Below are positions 1 through 12,565 of a stretch of DNA of 41,867 bases, in pieces. Below the pieces are notes generated by a model. The model was not told where the DNA came from. It made no database searches and saw only the letters and a program-made list of their open reading frames with translations. The stretch covers positions 1 to 41,867 of the forward strand of contig CABXRR010000006.1 of the NCBI GenBank assembly GCA_902514695.1, in the 5' to 3' direction. The number at the start of each line of letters is the position of its first letter. Position 1 is the stretch's first letter. Position numbers and translations under genes: made by a program. The stretch is from an uncultured Pelagibacteraceae bacterium. GTDB taxonomy: Bacteria; Pseudomonadota; Alphaproteobacteria; Pelagibacterales; Pelagibacteraceae.

Positions 1-2506
1 TAAAGCAGATTATTTAGATGAACTTCATCCAGAGTCTTATGGGTTTAAAAAGGAGGATTATAATAAAAAGATATTCTTAGATGGAGTAACTAATAAGCAG
101 GAATCTAATATTAGAGAAATTTTGGAATTTTTGAGAGAAAAATACTGTGGTTCTCTAGGATACGAATATATGCATATTTCAAATCCAACAGAAAGAAAAT
201 GGTTTAGAGATAGAGTTGAAAAAACTGATGATTTTAAATTTACTCAAAATGGAAAAGAAGCAATTTTGAATAAACTTATTCAAGCCGAAGGATTTGAAAA
301 ATTCCTTCATACTAAGTATGTAGGTACAAAAAGATTCGGCTTAGATGGGGGAGAAAGTTTAATTCCGGCATTAGAACAAATAATTAAAATAGGTGGTCAG
401 TCTCATGTTAAGGAAGTTAAAATTGGCATGTCACACAGAGGTAGATTGAATGTATTGGCGAATGTACTTCAAAAATCCTATAAAAGAATATTTAATGAAT
501 TTGCAGGAGAAACTAATTTATCTAAGGAGGATAGTGCAGGTGATGTAAAATATCATTTAGGTGCGTCCTCTAATAGAGAATTTGATGGAAATTCAGTGCA
601 TGTCAGTCTTACTGATAATCCCTCACATTTGGAGGCAGTAAATCCAGTTGTTCTAGGACAAACAAGAGCAAAACAATACTTTCATAAAGATAAAGAGAGA
701 AAAAAAGTAATTCCAATTTTAATTCATGGAGATGCAGCTTTTGCTGGTCAGGGTGTAGTTGCAGAGTGTTTTGCAATGTCAGGTCTTCCCGGACATAATA
801 CTGGAGGAACCATTCATATCATTGTTAATAACCAAATAGGATTTACTACAAGTCCTAGGTTTGCAAGATCATCACCATATCCATCAGATGTTGCAAAAAT
901 GGTTGAGGCCCCAATTATTCATGTCAATGGGGACGATCCAGAGGCAGTAGTTTATGCTGCAAGAATAGCAACTGACTTTAGATTAAAGTTTAATAGAGAT
1001 GTTGTTATAGACCTTATTTGTTACAGAAGATTTGGGCACAATGAAGGAGATGAACCATCTTTTACACAACCACTAATGTATAAAAAAATAAGATCACATC
1101 CATCACCAGTAAAAGTCTATGGTGAAAAATTAATTAACCAAAAATCAATTTCAACCAAATACTTAGATGATGCTATTACAAATTTTAAAAATTTGCTCAA
1201 TGAACAGTTTGAAAATGCTAAAGATTATAAACCAAAGATTGAATGGTTTGAAGGAACTTGGTCGAGATATAAACCTGAGAAAGGAAAAGATAAAAGAGGT
1301 GTAACGGGCTCAGATTTAAAGAAACTACAACAAATATCGGATAAAATACATACTATTCCTGAACAAATTAATCTTCATAAAACAATTTTGAAAATATTTG
1401 AGAATAGAAAATTAAATGTAAAAAAAGGTAACAATATTGATTGGTCAACTGCAGAAGCTCTAGCCTTTGGGTCATTGTTAGAAGAAGGCTATCCAGTGAG
1501 ACTGGTTGGTCAAGACTCAGGTAGAGGAACATTTAGCCAAAGACATTCTGTTTTAAGAAATCAATTAGACAACACAAGATACATTCCTTTAAATAATATT
1601 TCTCAAAAACAAAAACAATTTGAAGTAGTAGATAGTTTTTTGTCTGAACTAGCTGTTTTAGGTTTTGAATATGGTTATAGTTTAGTTGAACCAAATACTT
1701 TGACTTTATGGGAAGCTCAATTTGGAGATTTTGCAAACGGGGCTCAAGTTGTAATTGATCAATTTATTGCGTCAGGTGAGAGAAAGTGGTCTAGAGCATC
1801 AGGGTTAGTTATGTTGTTGCCACATGGTTATGAGGGTCAGGGTCCAGAGCATTCTTCAGCGAGGTTAGAAAGATTTTTACAGTTGTGTTCAAATGATAAT
1901 ATGCAAATAATGAACTGCACAACTCCTGCAAATTATTTTCATGCTTTAAGAAGACAAATGCACAGAGATTTTAGAAAACCTTTGGTAATAATGACACCAA
2001 AATCTTTATTAAGACATAAACAATGTGTTTCTTATATTGATGATTTTAGCAAAGAAAATTCATTTCATAGAGTGTTATGGGATCATGCGATAGATCCAAA
2101 AAGTAAAGGTTTTATTAAGTTAAAAAAGTCAAATAAAATAAAAAAAGTGATTCTCTGCTCAGGAAAAATTTATTTTGATTTGGTTGAAGCTAGAGAAAAA
2201 CTAAAAAAAGATGACATTATCTTTTTTAGGATCGAACAATTATATCCATTTCCAGCAAAAGCTTTAGCCAAGGAACTTAGACCTTTCGCAAAAAATGCGA
2301 AGTTTTATTGGTGTCAAGAAGAACCAAAAAATATGGGAGCATGGTTTTCAGTTAGGGATTATATACAATGGACATTAAATAATATAAAAGCTAGTAATAA
2401 TGAAATATCTTATATAGGAAGAAGCCCCGATGCATCTCCGGCAACAGGATATGCAAAATGGCATATTTCTCAACAAAAGGAAATTGTAAAGGAAGTTTTT
2501 AAATAA
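1..2506 (+). CDS. sucA: 2-oxoglutarate dehydrogenase E1 component (5' truncated by window edge)
   Basis: This is the thiamine-diphosphate-dependent E1 subunit that decarboxylates 2-oxoglutarate in the TCA cycle and passes the succinyl group to the E2 lipoyl arm. The reading frame is open from base 2, with first visible residues KADYLDELHPESYGF, so the true start lies upstream; the internal TTG at 122 is not the start. About 834 of the usual ~930-960 residues are present. Visible family signatures are GDAAFAGQGVVAE and HIIVNNQIGFTTSP (thiamine diphosphate and metal site), GHNEGDEPSFTQP, and the transketolase-like C-terminal part with DSGRGTFSQRHSVL and TLWEAQFGDFANGAQ. The TAA stop lies six bases before sucB, so sucA-sucB-lpd read as one operon. 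Confidence 0.97.
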   Translation, partial: KADYLDELHPESYGFKKEDYNKKIFLDGVTNKQESNIREILEFLREKYCGSLGYEYMHISNPTERKWFRDRVEKTDDFKFTQNGKEAILNKLIQAEGFEKFLHTKYVGTKRFGLDGGESLIPALEQIIKIGGQSHVKEVKIGMSHRGRLNVLANVLQKSYKRIFNEFAGETNLSKEDSAGDVKYHLGASSNREFDGNSVHVSLTDNPSHLEAVNPVVLGQTRAKQYFHKDKERKKVIPILIHGDAAFAGQGVVAECFAMSGLPGHNTGGTIHIIVNNQIGFTTSPRFARSSPYPSDVAKMVEAPIIHVNGDDPEAVVYAARIATDFRLKFNRDVVIDLICYRRFGHNEGDEPSFTQPLMYKKIRSHPSPVKVYGEKLINQKSISTKYLDDAITNFKNLLNEQFENAKDYKPKIEWFEGTWSRYKPEKGKDKRGVTGSDLKKLQQISDKIHTIPEQINLHKTILKIFENRKLNVKKGNNIDWSTAEALAFGSLLEEGYPVRLVGQDSGRGTFSQRHSVLRNQLDNTRYIPLNNISQKQKQFEVVDSFLSELAVLGFEYGYSLVEPNTLTLWEAQFGDFANGAQVVIDQFIASGERKWSRASGLVMLLPHGYEGQGPEHSSARLERFLQLCSNDNMQIMNCTTPANYFHALRRQMHRDFRKPLVIMTPKSLLRHKQCVSYIDDFSKENSFHRVLWDHAIDPKSKGFIKLKKSNKIKKVILCSGKIYFDLVEAREKLKKDDIIFFRIEQLYPFPAKALAKELRPFAKNAKFYWCQEEPKNMGAWFSVRDYIQWTLNNIKASNNEISYIGRSPDASPATGYAKWHISQQKEIVKEVFK

Positions 2507-2512
2507 TTTATA

Positions 2513-3805
2513 ATGAGTGAAAAAATTTTAGTTCCAGTGCTTGGTGAAAGCATTACAGAAGCGACAGTTTCTAAATGGCTTAAAAATGAGGGAGATAAAA
2601 TTGAAGCAGATGAGCCCATTGTTGAACTTGAAACTGATAAAGTAAACTTAGAAGTTCCATCTCCAGTATCAGGAATATTATCCAAAATAGAGTCAAAAGA
2701 TGGTTCAGTCGTGGAGGTAGGTGCACTCTTAGGCCTAGTATCAGAAAATACAGATAATTCAAAAAAAATAGAGAAAATAAAAAAAATAGAACCATCAAAT
2801 ATAGACAATAATGTGATTAATTTAGAGAAAGAAAAACAAAAAGGTGAACCCCAAATTTTTGATCAAGAAAAAGAAAAGTTGGATAATGAACCATTAGTTC
2901 TTATGAATGAAATTAAAGAAGAGAAAGAAATTGAAAATATTAAAACTGATCAAATTTTATCTCCAGCAGTAAGAAAAATTGTTAGTGAAAACAAAATTAA
3001 TATTGAAGAGGTCGAGGGATCAGGAAAAGATGGTAGGGTTTTAAAGGGGGATTTAATTAACTTGATGGGTGTTAACCCAGCACCTTCTGAACGAAAAATT
3101 AAGTATGGTCAGGAAGAAAGAATTAAAATGACCAGATTACGACAGACAATTGCAAAAAGACTTAAGCAAGCTCAAGAAAATGCTGCTTTATTAACCACTT
3201 TCAATGAAGTCGATATGACAAATGTTATGAAAATGAGAAAAGAAAATCAGGAAGATTTTCAAAATAGATATGGAGTAAAATTAGGATTTATGTCATTTTT
3301 TGTTAAAGCATGTGTAGTAGCTCTTAAAAATTTTCCTGCAGTAAATGCAGAAATTGATGATAATGAAATTATTTACAAAAATTATTATAATATTAGTTTT
3401 GCAGTTGGTACAGACAAAGGATTAGTTGTACCAGTTCTTAAAAATGCTGATGAATTATCTTTTGCAGATATAGAAAAAAATATTAAACAAATTTCAGAGA
3501 AAGCAAAGGATGGCAAACTCACAATTGAAGATCTTCAAGGGGGCACGTTCACTATTAGTAATGGTGGAGTATATGGATCAATGTTATCAACTCCTATTTT
3601 AAATCTTCCCCAGTCAGGTGTGTTAGGTATGCATAATATAATTGATAGACCAGCTGTAGTAGATGGTGAAATTAAAATAAGACCTATTATGTATTTAGCG
3701 TTATCTTATGATCATAGAATTATTGACGGTAAAGAGTCAGTTTCATTTTTAAAAATGATTAAAGAGAACTTAGAAGATCCAAGAAGGTTATTTTTAGATA
3801 TTTAA
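2513..3805 (+). CDS. sucB: Dihydrolipoyllysine succinyltransferase, E2 of 2-oxoglutarate dehydrogenase
   Basis: This E2 core transfers succinyl from its lipoyl arm to CoA. It has 430 residues, normal for the family. The N-terminal lipoyl domain (about 1-75) carries the lipoylated lysine in ETDKVNLE (Lys43). A charged Lys/Glu-rich linker follows, then the E3/E1-binding domain (about 150-186, [14 protein letters not shown]...[10 protein letters not shown]), then the acyltransferase domain (about 200-430). The catalytic motif SYDHRIIDG has His401 and Asp405. It sits six bases after sucA, and its stop codon is directly followed by the lpd ATG, which suggests coupled translation. A succinyl rather than acetyl role is inferred from the adjacent sucA. 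Confidence 0.97.
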   Translation: MSEKILVPVLGESITEATVSKWLKNEGDKIEADEPIVELETDKVNLEVPSPVSGILSKIESKDGSVVEVGALLGLVSENTDNSKKIEKIKKIEPSNIDNNVINLEKEKQKGEPQIFDQEKEKLDNEPLVLMNEIKEEKEIENIKTDQILSPAVRKIVSENKINIEEVEGSGKDGRVLKGDLINLMGVNPAPSERKIKYGQEERIKMTRLRQTIAKRLKQAQENAALLTTFNEVDMTNVMKMRKENQEDFQNRYGVKLGFMSFFVKACVVALKNFPAVNAEIDDNEIIYKNYYNISFAVGTDKGLVVPVLKNADELSFADIEKNIKQISEKAKDGKLTIEDLQGGTFTISNGGVYGSMLSTPILNLPQSGVLGMHNIIDRPAVVDGEIKIRPIMYLALSYDHRIIDGKESVSFLKMIKENLEDPRRLFLDI

Positions 3806-5206
3806 ATGGCAGAAAAATTTCAAGCAGTAGTAATTGGAGGAGGCCCTGGTGGATATGTGTGTGCAATTAGACTTGCACAATTAGGTATTAAAACTGCATG
3901 CATAGAATCACGTGGCTCCCTAGGAGGAACCTGTTTAAATGTAGGCTGTATTCCATCAAAAAGTTTATTAAATCTCTCAGAAGAATTTCACAAAGTTAAA
4001 AACTTATCTAGTAAAGGTATTGAAACAGGCGAAGTAAAATTAAATCTGTCTAAAATGATGAAAAATAAAGATAAGGCAGTCACTATACTTACCAAGGGAG
4101 TTGAGTTTTTATTAAAGAAAAATAAGGTTTCGTATTTTAAGGGTACTGGAAGTTTTAAATCAAAGACTGAGATATTAATTAAGGATGATCAAAATAAAGA
4201 AAGTTTCATCGAGACAGAAAAGGTTATAATTGCAACAGGTTCAATCCCAGTATCATTACCCGGTATAAATTTTGATGAAAAAATAGTTGTTTCCTCGACT
4301 GGAGCTTTAAAATTAGAAAAAGTTCCAAAAAAAATGGTTGTAGTTGGGGGTGGTTATATTGGATTGGAGATGGGATCAGTTTGGTCAAGACTTGGTTCAG
4401 AAGTTCATGTAATTGAATTTTTAGATCACATTACACCAGGTATGGACAATGAAATTTCTAGTGAATTTATGAAAATTCTGAAAAAACAAGGAATTAATTT
4501 TCATTTGCAACATAAAGTGGAGCAAATAAAAAAAAATAAATCAGGAGCTACAATTTTTACAAAAGATGAAGAAGGTAACAAAAAAAACTTTGAGTGTGAT
4601 GTTGTTTTAATTTCTGTAGGTAGAAAGCCGAATACTCTAGGATTGAATATTCAAAAAGCAGGTGTTGATTTAGATGAGAAAAATAGAGTTAAAACAGATA
4701 AAAATTTTAAAACAAATCAAAACAATATTTATGCAATAGGCGATGTGATATCGGGTCCTATGCTTGCACATAAAGCAGAGGACGAAGGAATTGCCGTTGC
4801 GGAAAATATAGCTGGTCAGTCAGGTCATGTAAATTATGATACAATTCCTGGAGTGATTTATACAGCTCCAGAAGTTGCATCTATTGGTAAAACTGAAGAA
4901 CAATTAAAAGAGTTAAATATAAAATACAAAGTTGGTAAATTTTCCTTTATGGCAAATTCTAGAGCAAAGGCAATTGACGATACTGAAGGATTTGTAAAAA
5001 TATTAGCTGACGGAAAAACTGATAAGGTATTAGGAGCTCATTTAATAGGTCCGCATGCCGGAGAATTAATAGCGGAAATAGGTATTGCAATGGAGTTTGG
5101 TGCTAGTTCAGAAGATATAGCAAGAACTTGCCATGCTCACCCTACTTTTTCTGAAGCTGTCAAAGAAGCAGCATTATCTGTAGATAAAAGAGCAATACAC
5201 TCTTAA
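3806..5206 (+). CDS. lpd: Dihydrolipoamide dehydrogenase (E3)
   Basis: This flavoprotein reoxidises the dihydrolipoyl arm of E2 and makes NADH. It has 466 residues, full length. The N-terminal FAD-binding motif is IGGGPGGY (residues 10-17). The redox-active disulfide is Cys43/Cys48 in GGTCLNVGCIPSKS. The NAD-binding motif is VVGGGYIGLE, the second FAD motif is YAIGDV, and the C-terminal His/Glu pair is in HAHPTFSEAV. The ATG follows the sucB stop with no gap. This copy is clearly tied to the 2-oxoglutarate complex; the window does not show whether other E3 paralogues serve pyruvate dehydrogenase or glycine cleavage. Confidence 0.96.
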   Translation: MAEKFQAVVIGGGPGGYVCAIRLAQLGIKTACIESRGSLGGTCLNVGCIPSKSLLNLSEEFHKVKNLSSKGIETGEVKLNLSKMMKNKDKAVTILTKGVEFLLKKNKVSYFKGTGSFKSKTEILIKDDQNKESFIETEKVIIATGSIPVSLPGINFDEKIVVSSTGALKLEKVPKKMVVVGGGYIGLEMGSVWSRLGSEVHVIEFLDHITPGMDNEISSEFMKILKKQGINFHLQHKVEQIKKNKSGATIFTKDEEGNKKNFECDVVLISVGRKPNTLGLNIQKAGVDLDEKNRVKTDKNFKTNQNNIYAIGDVISGPMLAHKAEDEGIAVAENIAGQSGHVNYDTIPGVIYTAPEVASIGKTEEQLKELNIKYKVGKFSFMANSRAKAIDDTEGFVKILADGKTDKVLGAHLIGPHAGELIAEIGIAMEFGASSEDIARTCHAHPTFSEAVKEAALSVDKRAIHS

Positions 5207-5228
5207 ATTATTTTCATATTATAAAAGT

Positions 5229-7184
5229 ATGCAATATCCGATTCTTTTGCCCAATATATTTAATCATCCATTCACTTATGAGAGCGATATTAAACTTAAA
5301 ATAGGCGACTATGTTTTGGTACCATTTGGTAAAATACAAGCAACCGGAGTGGTGTGGAATGAATTTGAGCAAAAGACTAATAAAAATTTTAAAATTAAAA
5401 AAATAATAAAAAAGATAGATATTAACCCATTAAAAAAAACCACAATTAATTTTTTAAATTGGTTTGCTGAATATAATATACTTCCAAAGGGGATGGCATT
5501 AAAACTAGTCCTGCTGAGTAGTAAAGCTATTGATAAATTCTCAATAAAAAAATATGAAAATTTTCACACAAAATTGGAAAAAAAGTCATTTAGACTTACA
5601 AAAGAACAGCAAAATTCTCTAAAAAAAATGAAAAGTTTAAACGATAAGTTTAGAGTTCACGTTCTGCAAGGAACAACCGGGTCTGGAAAAACAATAATAT
5701 ATTTTGAGGCCCTAAAAGAGATATTAAATAATGGTTACCAAGGTTTAATTATGCTACCTGAAATTGGGCTAACAAATCAATTTGAAAAAAAATTTATCGA
5801 ATTTTTTGGTTTTAGACCAGCAATCTGGCATTCAGGTATTTCAAAAAAAAATAAAGAATTAATATGGAGTGGAATTGCAACAGGTGAAATCAAAATAATT
5901 ATTGGTGCAAGATCCTCATTATTTTTACCTTTTGCAAAACTTGGATTAATTATTGTTGATGAAGAGCATGATCAATCTTACAAACAAGACGAAGGAGTAA
6001 CTTATAATGCAAGAGATATGGCAATTTCAAGAGCATCATTTGAGAATATTCCTATTAATTTAATTACCGCAGTACCATCTTTAGAAACTTATGAAAATAT
6101 TAAAAAGGGGAAATACTCTTCTTCAAGATTAGATAGTCGTTACCAAGATGCCTCTTTACCAAATTATGAGATTATAAATTTAAATGATGTAAAACTTGAA
6201 AAACAATCATGGATTTCTAAAGAAATATTACAAAAAGTAAATTGGCATTTAGAAAAAAAAGATCAAATTTTATTTTTTTTAAATAGAAGAGGTTTTTCAC
6301 CTCATGTATTGTGTAATAAATGTTTTACTAGTTATTCGTGCCCAAACTGTTCAATAAATTTAGTTTATCATAAAAATAAAGATAATTTGTTATGTCATTA
6401 TTGTGGATTTAAAACTTTCTTAAAAAGAGAATGTATAAAAAAAGGAAAATGTGATTTCATATTTAGTGGACCAGGAGTTGAAAGAATTTCAGAAGAAGTA
6501 AAAAAAAATTTTCCCTCAAAAAAAATTGAAATTTTTTCTAGTGACACAATGAATAAAAAAAGTTCTAAAGAAAAATTAGAAAAAATTATTAATAATGAGG
6601 TTCAAATTTTGATTGGTACACAATTAATATCGAAAGGTTTTCATTTTCCTAATTTGAATTGTATAGTTGTTGTTGATATTGATTTATCATTACAAGGACA
6701 TGATTTAAGAGGAGCTGAAAAAAATTTACAATTATATCATCAATTATCTGGACGTGCTGGTCGTACAGGAAAACCATCCACAGTCTATTTTCAAACTTAT
6801 AATACTAATACAAAAATGATTTCCGATATTACTAATGCTAACCCAGATATTTTTTTAGATAAAGAGCTTGAAATAAGAAAACAAAATCATTTACCTCCTT
6901 TTCAAAGATTTATTTCTTTAATTTTAACTGGAGATAATGAAAAAAATTTGGAAAAAGAAGCGATTAACTTCAAATCTTTTATCGAAAATAAAATCAACGG
7001 AAAAATTTTAGGTCCAGTAAGTGCTCCAATTTTTAAAATAAAAAAAAAATATAGAATTAGACTTTTAATTAGAGGGCCCAAAACTCTAAAATTACAAAAT
7101 TCATTGGCAAAAATAATTCCCAATTATAAATTTCCAACAGGAATAAAACTTTCAGTTGATGTTGATCCAATAAGCTTTAATTAA
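5229..7184 (+). CDS. priA: Primosomal replication-restart helicase PriA
   Basis: PriA is a DEAH-family 3'-5' DNA helicase that restarts replication at stalled forks. It has 651 residues, shorter than the 732 of E. coli. It shows an N-terminal fork-binding region (DYVLVPFGK), Walker A GTTGSGKT (148-155), a DEEH box (244-247), and helicase motifs FFLNRRGFSP, IGTQLISKGFHFPNL and QLSGRAGRTG. The zinc region has CNKC (362-365), CPNC (371-374) and CHYC (389-392), but the last pair is Cys402 and Cys408 instead of a CxxC. The usual ATPSLE helicase motif reads AVPSLE. It follows lpd by 22 bases, so it may be cotranscribed with the suc genes. Confidence 0.93.
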   Translation: MQYPILLPNIFNHPFTYESDIKLKIGDYVLVPFGKIQATGVVWNEFEQKTNKNFKIKKIIKKIDINPLKKTTINFLNWFAEYNILPKGMALKLVLLSSKAIDKFSIKKYENFHTKLEKKSFRLTKEQQNSLKKMKSLNDKFRVHVLQGTTGSGKTIIYFEALKEILNNGYQGLIMLPEIGLTNQFEKKFIEFFGFRPAIWHSGISKKNKELIWSGIATGEIKIIIGARSSLFLPFAKLGLIIVDEEHDQSYKQDEGVTYNARDMAISRASFENIPINLITAVPSLETYENIKKGKYSSSRLDSRYQDASLPNYEIINLNDVKLEKQSWISKEILQKVNWHLEKKDQILFFLNRRGFSPHVLCNKCFTSYSCPNCSINLVYHKNKDNLLCHYCGFKTFLKRECIKKGKCDFIFSGPGVERISEEVKKNFPSKKIEIFSSDTMNKKSSKEKLEKIINNEVQILIGTQLISKGFHFPNLNCIVVVDIDLSLQGHDLRGAEKNLQLYHQLSGRAGRTGKPSTVYFQTYNTNTKMISDITNANPDIFLDKELEIRKQNHLPPFQRFISLILTGDNEKNLEKEAINFKSFIENKINGKILGPVSAPIFKIKKKYRIRLLIRGPKTLKLQNSLAKIIPNYKFPTGIKLSVDVDPISFN

Positions 7185-7214
7185 AGCCTAAAAAAATGTG
7201 TTTTTGATCAACGT

Positions 7215-7234
7215 CCTACTTGAAGACTAGTAGG
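7215..7234 (+). promoter_or_regulatory. Hairpin in the priA-atpH gap (leader/operator candidate)
   Basis: In the 108-base gap between priA and atpH, CCTACT (7215-7220) and AGTAGG (7229-7234) form a perfect 6-bp inverted repeat around an 8-base loop. No T-run follows it, so it does not look like an intrinsic terminator for priA. The palindrome TTGATCAA (7204-7211) lies just before it. A weak promoter, TTGAAG (7220-7225), 17 bases, TAATTA (7243-7248), overlaps the hairpin. It could be an operator or an RNA leader of the ATP synthase operon; the function is inference. Confidence 0.35.
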
Positions 7235-7292
7235 TCATATGTTAATTAAAACGTGATTTTTTAATTTATCACCAATATTTATAGGTAACAAA

Positions 7293-7850
7293 TTGAGTAA
7301 AAATAAAGTATTTTCAACAACGTCAGCTAAAAGATATTCTTTAGCTTTATATGAACTTGCAAATGAAGCAGGTCTACTTGATTTAATTGAGAAAAATTCT
7401 TTTGCGTTATTAAAATTAGTATCAGCAAATAATGATTTTGATAACTTAATAAAAGATCCTACAATAAATCAAGTTACATTATCAAATGTTATCATTAAAA
7501 TATGTGAAAATTCGAAATTAGAAAATTTGTTCAAGAACTTTTTAAATTTTTTGATTGAAAAAAGAAGATTTTTTTATATTGAAAAAATTTTAAAAAATTT
7601 TTTAGAAATTTGTTCAGAAAAAAGAGGAGAGCTTAAAGCAGAAATTAAATCTGCTAAAAATTTGACTGAAAGTGAAATAAATAAAATTACTGAAGAATTA
7701 TCAAATAATTTTAAATCAAAAATAAAATTAAACTATAAACACGATCAAAGTTTAATTGGAGGTTTAGTTGTGCAAGTTGGTAGTACAATGATTGACACTT
7801 CTATTAAAAATAAATTGCAACAAATTGAAAATAGAATGATAGAGGCATAA
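7293..7850 (+). CDS. atpH: ATP synthase F1 delta subunit
   Basis: The delta subunit joins the F1 head to the peripheral stalk of ATP synthase. It has 185 residues, the usual size. Typical features are the N-terminal [15 protein letters not shown] and the C-terminal [23 protein letters not shown]. The start is a TTG at 7293, preceded at six bases by an AGGT ribosome-binding site (7283-7286); no in-frame ATG lies near. It is the first gene of an F1-only operon H-A-G-D-C, the split arrangement known in alphaproteobacteria, whose Fo genes lie elsewhere. Only one base separates its stop from atpA. Confidence 0.95.
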   Translation: MSKNKVFSTTSAKRYSLALYELANEAGLLDLIEKNSFALLKLVSANNDFDNLIKDPTINQVTLSNVIIKICENSKLENLFKNFLNFLIEKRRFFYIEKILKNFLEICSEKRGELKAEIKSAKNLTESEINKITEELSNNFKSKIKLNYKHDQSLIGGLVVQVGSTMIDTSIKNKLQQIENRMIEA

Positions 7851-7851
7851 T

Positions 7852-9387
7852 ATGGAAATAAACCCATCAGAAGTTACAAAAATTTTAAAAGAACAGATTA
7901 AAAATTTTGGAGAAAAGGCAGAAATATCTGAAGTTGGACAAGTTCTGTCTGTAGGTGATGGAATTGCTAGAATTTACGGTTTAGACAACGTTCAGGCTGG
8001 AGAAATGGTTGAATTTGCTGATGGATCAAAAGGGATGGCCTTAAACTTAGAAAGTGAAAATGTAGGAGTTGTAATTTTTGGTGATGATAGAAATATTAAA
8101 GAGGGTGATATTGTAAAAAGAACAGGAAGTATAGTCGACACACCTGTAGGAAAAGAGTTATTGGGGAGAGTTGTTGATGGCTTAGGCAACCCAATTGATG
8201 GAAAGGGTGCATTAGATAAAGGAGTAAAAAAAAGTAGAGTAGAGGTAAAAGCTCCTGGAATTATTCCTAGACAATCAGTTAGTGAACCAATGCAGACAGG
8301 TTTAAAGTCAATCGATAGTTTGGTTCCAGTTGGAAGGGGTCAAAGAGAATTGATTATTGGTGATAGACAGACTGGAAAAACTGCAGTTGCAATTGATGCA
8401 ATAATTAATCAAAAAAAGATTAATGAGTCTGGTGATGAAAAACAAAAACTTTATTGCATTTATGTTGCTGTAGGACAAAAGAGATCTACAGTTCGACAAA
8501 TTCAAAAAACTTTGGAAGAAGCTGGAGCGATGGAATATACAACAATTGTAGCTGCAACAGCATCTGACTCTGCACCACTTCAATTTTTGGCTCCATATAC
8601 AGGTTGTGCAATGGGTGAATTTTTTAGAGATAATGGAATGCACGCACTTATAATTTATGATGATTTGTCAAAACAGGCGGTTGCATACAGACAGATGTCA
8701 CTTTTACTTAGAAGACCTCCAGGACGAGAAGCTTATCCGGGAGATGTATTTTATTTACATAGCAGATTACTTGAAAGAGCCGCAAAATTAAGTGATGAAC
8801 ATGGTGGAGGATCTTTGACGGCACTTCCAATTATAGAAACACAAGGAGGTGATGTATCTGCTTTTATTCCTACAAATGTAATCTCAATTACAGACGGACA
8901 AATATTTCTAGAAACGGAACTTTTTAATCAGGGTATTAGACCTGCAATTAACGTTGGTTTGTCAGTTTCTAGAGTTGGATCATCAGCACAAACTAAGGCT
9001 ATGAAAAAAGTTTCTGGATCGATGAAATTAGAATTAGCCCAATATAGAGAAATGGCTGCTTTTGCTCAATTTGGATCTGATCTAGATGCATCAACACAGC
9101 AACTTTTAAACAGAGGATCTAAACTTACGGAACTTCTTAAACAAAAACAATATTCTCCTATGACAGTGGCAGAGCAAGTTATATCGGTTTTTTGTGGTGT
9201 TAAAGGATATTTGGATGATATTGATTTGAAAGATATTGCAGAGTTTGAAAATAAAATCATTGAAAAATGTAAATCTGACAAACCAGAAATTATTGAGTCA
9301 ATTCAAAGCACAGGTAAACTTGAAGAGGATAAAGAGAAGATGCTTATTGAAGTAATTTCACAACTAAAACAAAACTTTAAGTCTTAA
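7852..9387 (+). CDS. atpA: ATP synthase F1 alpha subunit
   Basis: This is the non-catalytic nucleotide-binding subunit of the F1 hexamer, 511 residues and full length. Evidence includes the beta-barrel N-terminus ([20 protein letters not shown]), Walker A GDRQTGKT near residue 170, and the region [20 protein letters not shown]. The signature [17 protein letters not shown] appears in the C-terminal half. It is one base after atpH and 11 bases before atpG. Confidence 0.98.
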   Translation: MEINPSEVTKILKEQIKNFGEKAEISEVGQVLSVGDGIARIYGLDNVQAGEMVEFADGSKGMALNLESENVGVVIFGDDRNIKEGDIVKRTGSIVDTPVGKELLGRVVDGLGNPIDGKGALDKGVKKSRVEVKAPGIIPRQSVSEPMQTGLKSIDSLVPVGRGQRELIIGDRQTGKTAVAIDAIINQKKINESGDEKQKLYCIYVAVGQKRSTVRQIQKTLEEAGAMEYTTIVAATASDSAPLQFLAPYTGCAMGEFFRDNGMHALIIYDDLSKQAVAYRQMSLLLRRPPGREAYPGDVFYLHSRLLERAAKLSDEHGGGSLTALPIIETQGGDVSAFIPTNVISITDGQIFLETELFNQGIRPAINVGLSVSRVGSSAQTKAMKKVSGSMKLELAQYREMAAFAQFGSDLDASTQQLLNRGSKLTELLKQKQYSPMTVAEQVISVFCGVKGYLDDIDLKDIAEFENKIIEKCKSDKPEIIESIQSTGKLEEDKEKMLIEVISQLKQNFKS

Positions 9388-9398
9388 ATAAAAATAAT

Positions 9399-11694
<2,296 letters not shown>

Positions 11695-11695
<1 letters not shown>

Positions 11696-12087
11696 TGAGT
11701 GAAGAGTTTAAAATAGAAATAGTCAATCCTGAAAAATCTTTTTTAACAAAAGATGATGTTTTGGAAGTAATAATACCAGCTTTTGAAGGTGAAATGGGAA
11801 TCCTTAAAGATCATATCTCAATCATCTCTTTTTTAAAACCGGGTATACTTAAAATTTTATCGAAATCAGGTGATGAAAGTTTTTATGTAGAGGATGGAAT
11901 AGTTGAATTCAAAAATAATAATCTATCAATTTTAACAAGTACTATTTATAAAGTTACTGATTTAGATAAATCTAAACAACAAGACTTGCTTAAATTAGCA
12001 GAAGAAGAATCAAATAAAAAAGATATCAATGATCAGTCTAGGTATTTAATTGATCAGAAAATTGATGTACTGAAATCCCTTAATTAA
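11695..12087 (+). CDS. atpC: ATP synthase F1 epsilon subunit
   Basis: The epsilon subunit is part of the central stalk and can inhibit ATP hydrolysis. It has 130 residues. The N-terminal beta-sandwich contains FKIEIVNPEKSF, IIPAFEGEMGILKDH and FYVEDGIVEF. The C-terminal helical part is present but weakly conserved. Translation is probably coupled to atpD through the TAATG overlap. Its last eight bases overlap the 3' end of the convergent rppH gene, so transcription of the two units must terminate within coding DNA. Confidence 0.93.
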
Positions 12088-12565
12088 TAATTTTTTTTAT
12101 TTTATCTTTTAGCTCTTTATAAATATGAAGTTTAAAGTCTACAACTGCATCGGTTAGACAATCAATTTCAATCCATTTCCAATCTAAAAATTCTGGTTTT
12201 TTTGTTTTTATATTTATTTCATTTTCTTCCCCAGTAAATCTCATTAAAAACCATTTTTGTTTTTGACCTTTGTATTTACCTTTCCAGATAATCCCTAACA
12301 AGCGATCAGGAAGTTCATAAGATAACAAGTCATCAAATTCTTTAATTAATTCAACATTTTTAATACTAGTTTCTTCTTCTAGCTCTCTATAAGCTGCTTT
12401 AAGAAAATCTTCACCTTCATCAACACCTCCTTGAGGCATCTGCCAAAAATTTTTTGGATTATCAATTCTTTTGGCAACAAAAACTTTATTATTTTTATTT
12501 AAAACAATTATTCCTACACCATTTCTAAGAGGGAGGTGTTTGAATTTATCTTCCATCTTAGCCAT
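12080..12565 (-). CDS. rppH: RNA pyrophosphohydrolase (Nudix hydrolase)
   Basis: RppH removes pyrophosphate from 5'-triphosphate mRNA ends to trigger decay; some homologues cleave dinucleoside polyphosphates. The Nudix box is complete: GGVDEG followed by RELEEETSI. The N-terminal GVGIIVLNKNNKVFVAKRID and WQMPQGG also match the family. I chose the ATG at 12565, whose ATGGCTAA overlaps the ctpA stop by eight bases; a second ATG at 12556 is possible, and a longer reading frame to 12583 would overlap ctpA further. With the 12565 start it has 161 residues. It ends the long rplU-led operon and overlaps atpC tail to tail. Confidence 0.88.
   Translation of the reverse strand: MAKMEDKFKHLPLRNGVGIIVLNKNNKVFVAKRIDNPKNFWQMPQGGVDEGEDFLKAAYRELEEETSIKNVELIKEFDDLLSYELPDRLLGIIWKGKYKGQKQKWFLMRFTGEENEINIKTKKPEFLDWKWIEIDCLTDAVVDFKLHIYKELKDKIKKIIN

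Noticed and set aside
8308..8643. Open frame of 111 codons antisense to atpA
   Set aside because: Low-complexity Cys/Ser/Asn-rich translation opposite the Walker A region of atpA; shadow of that gene.
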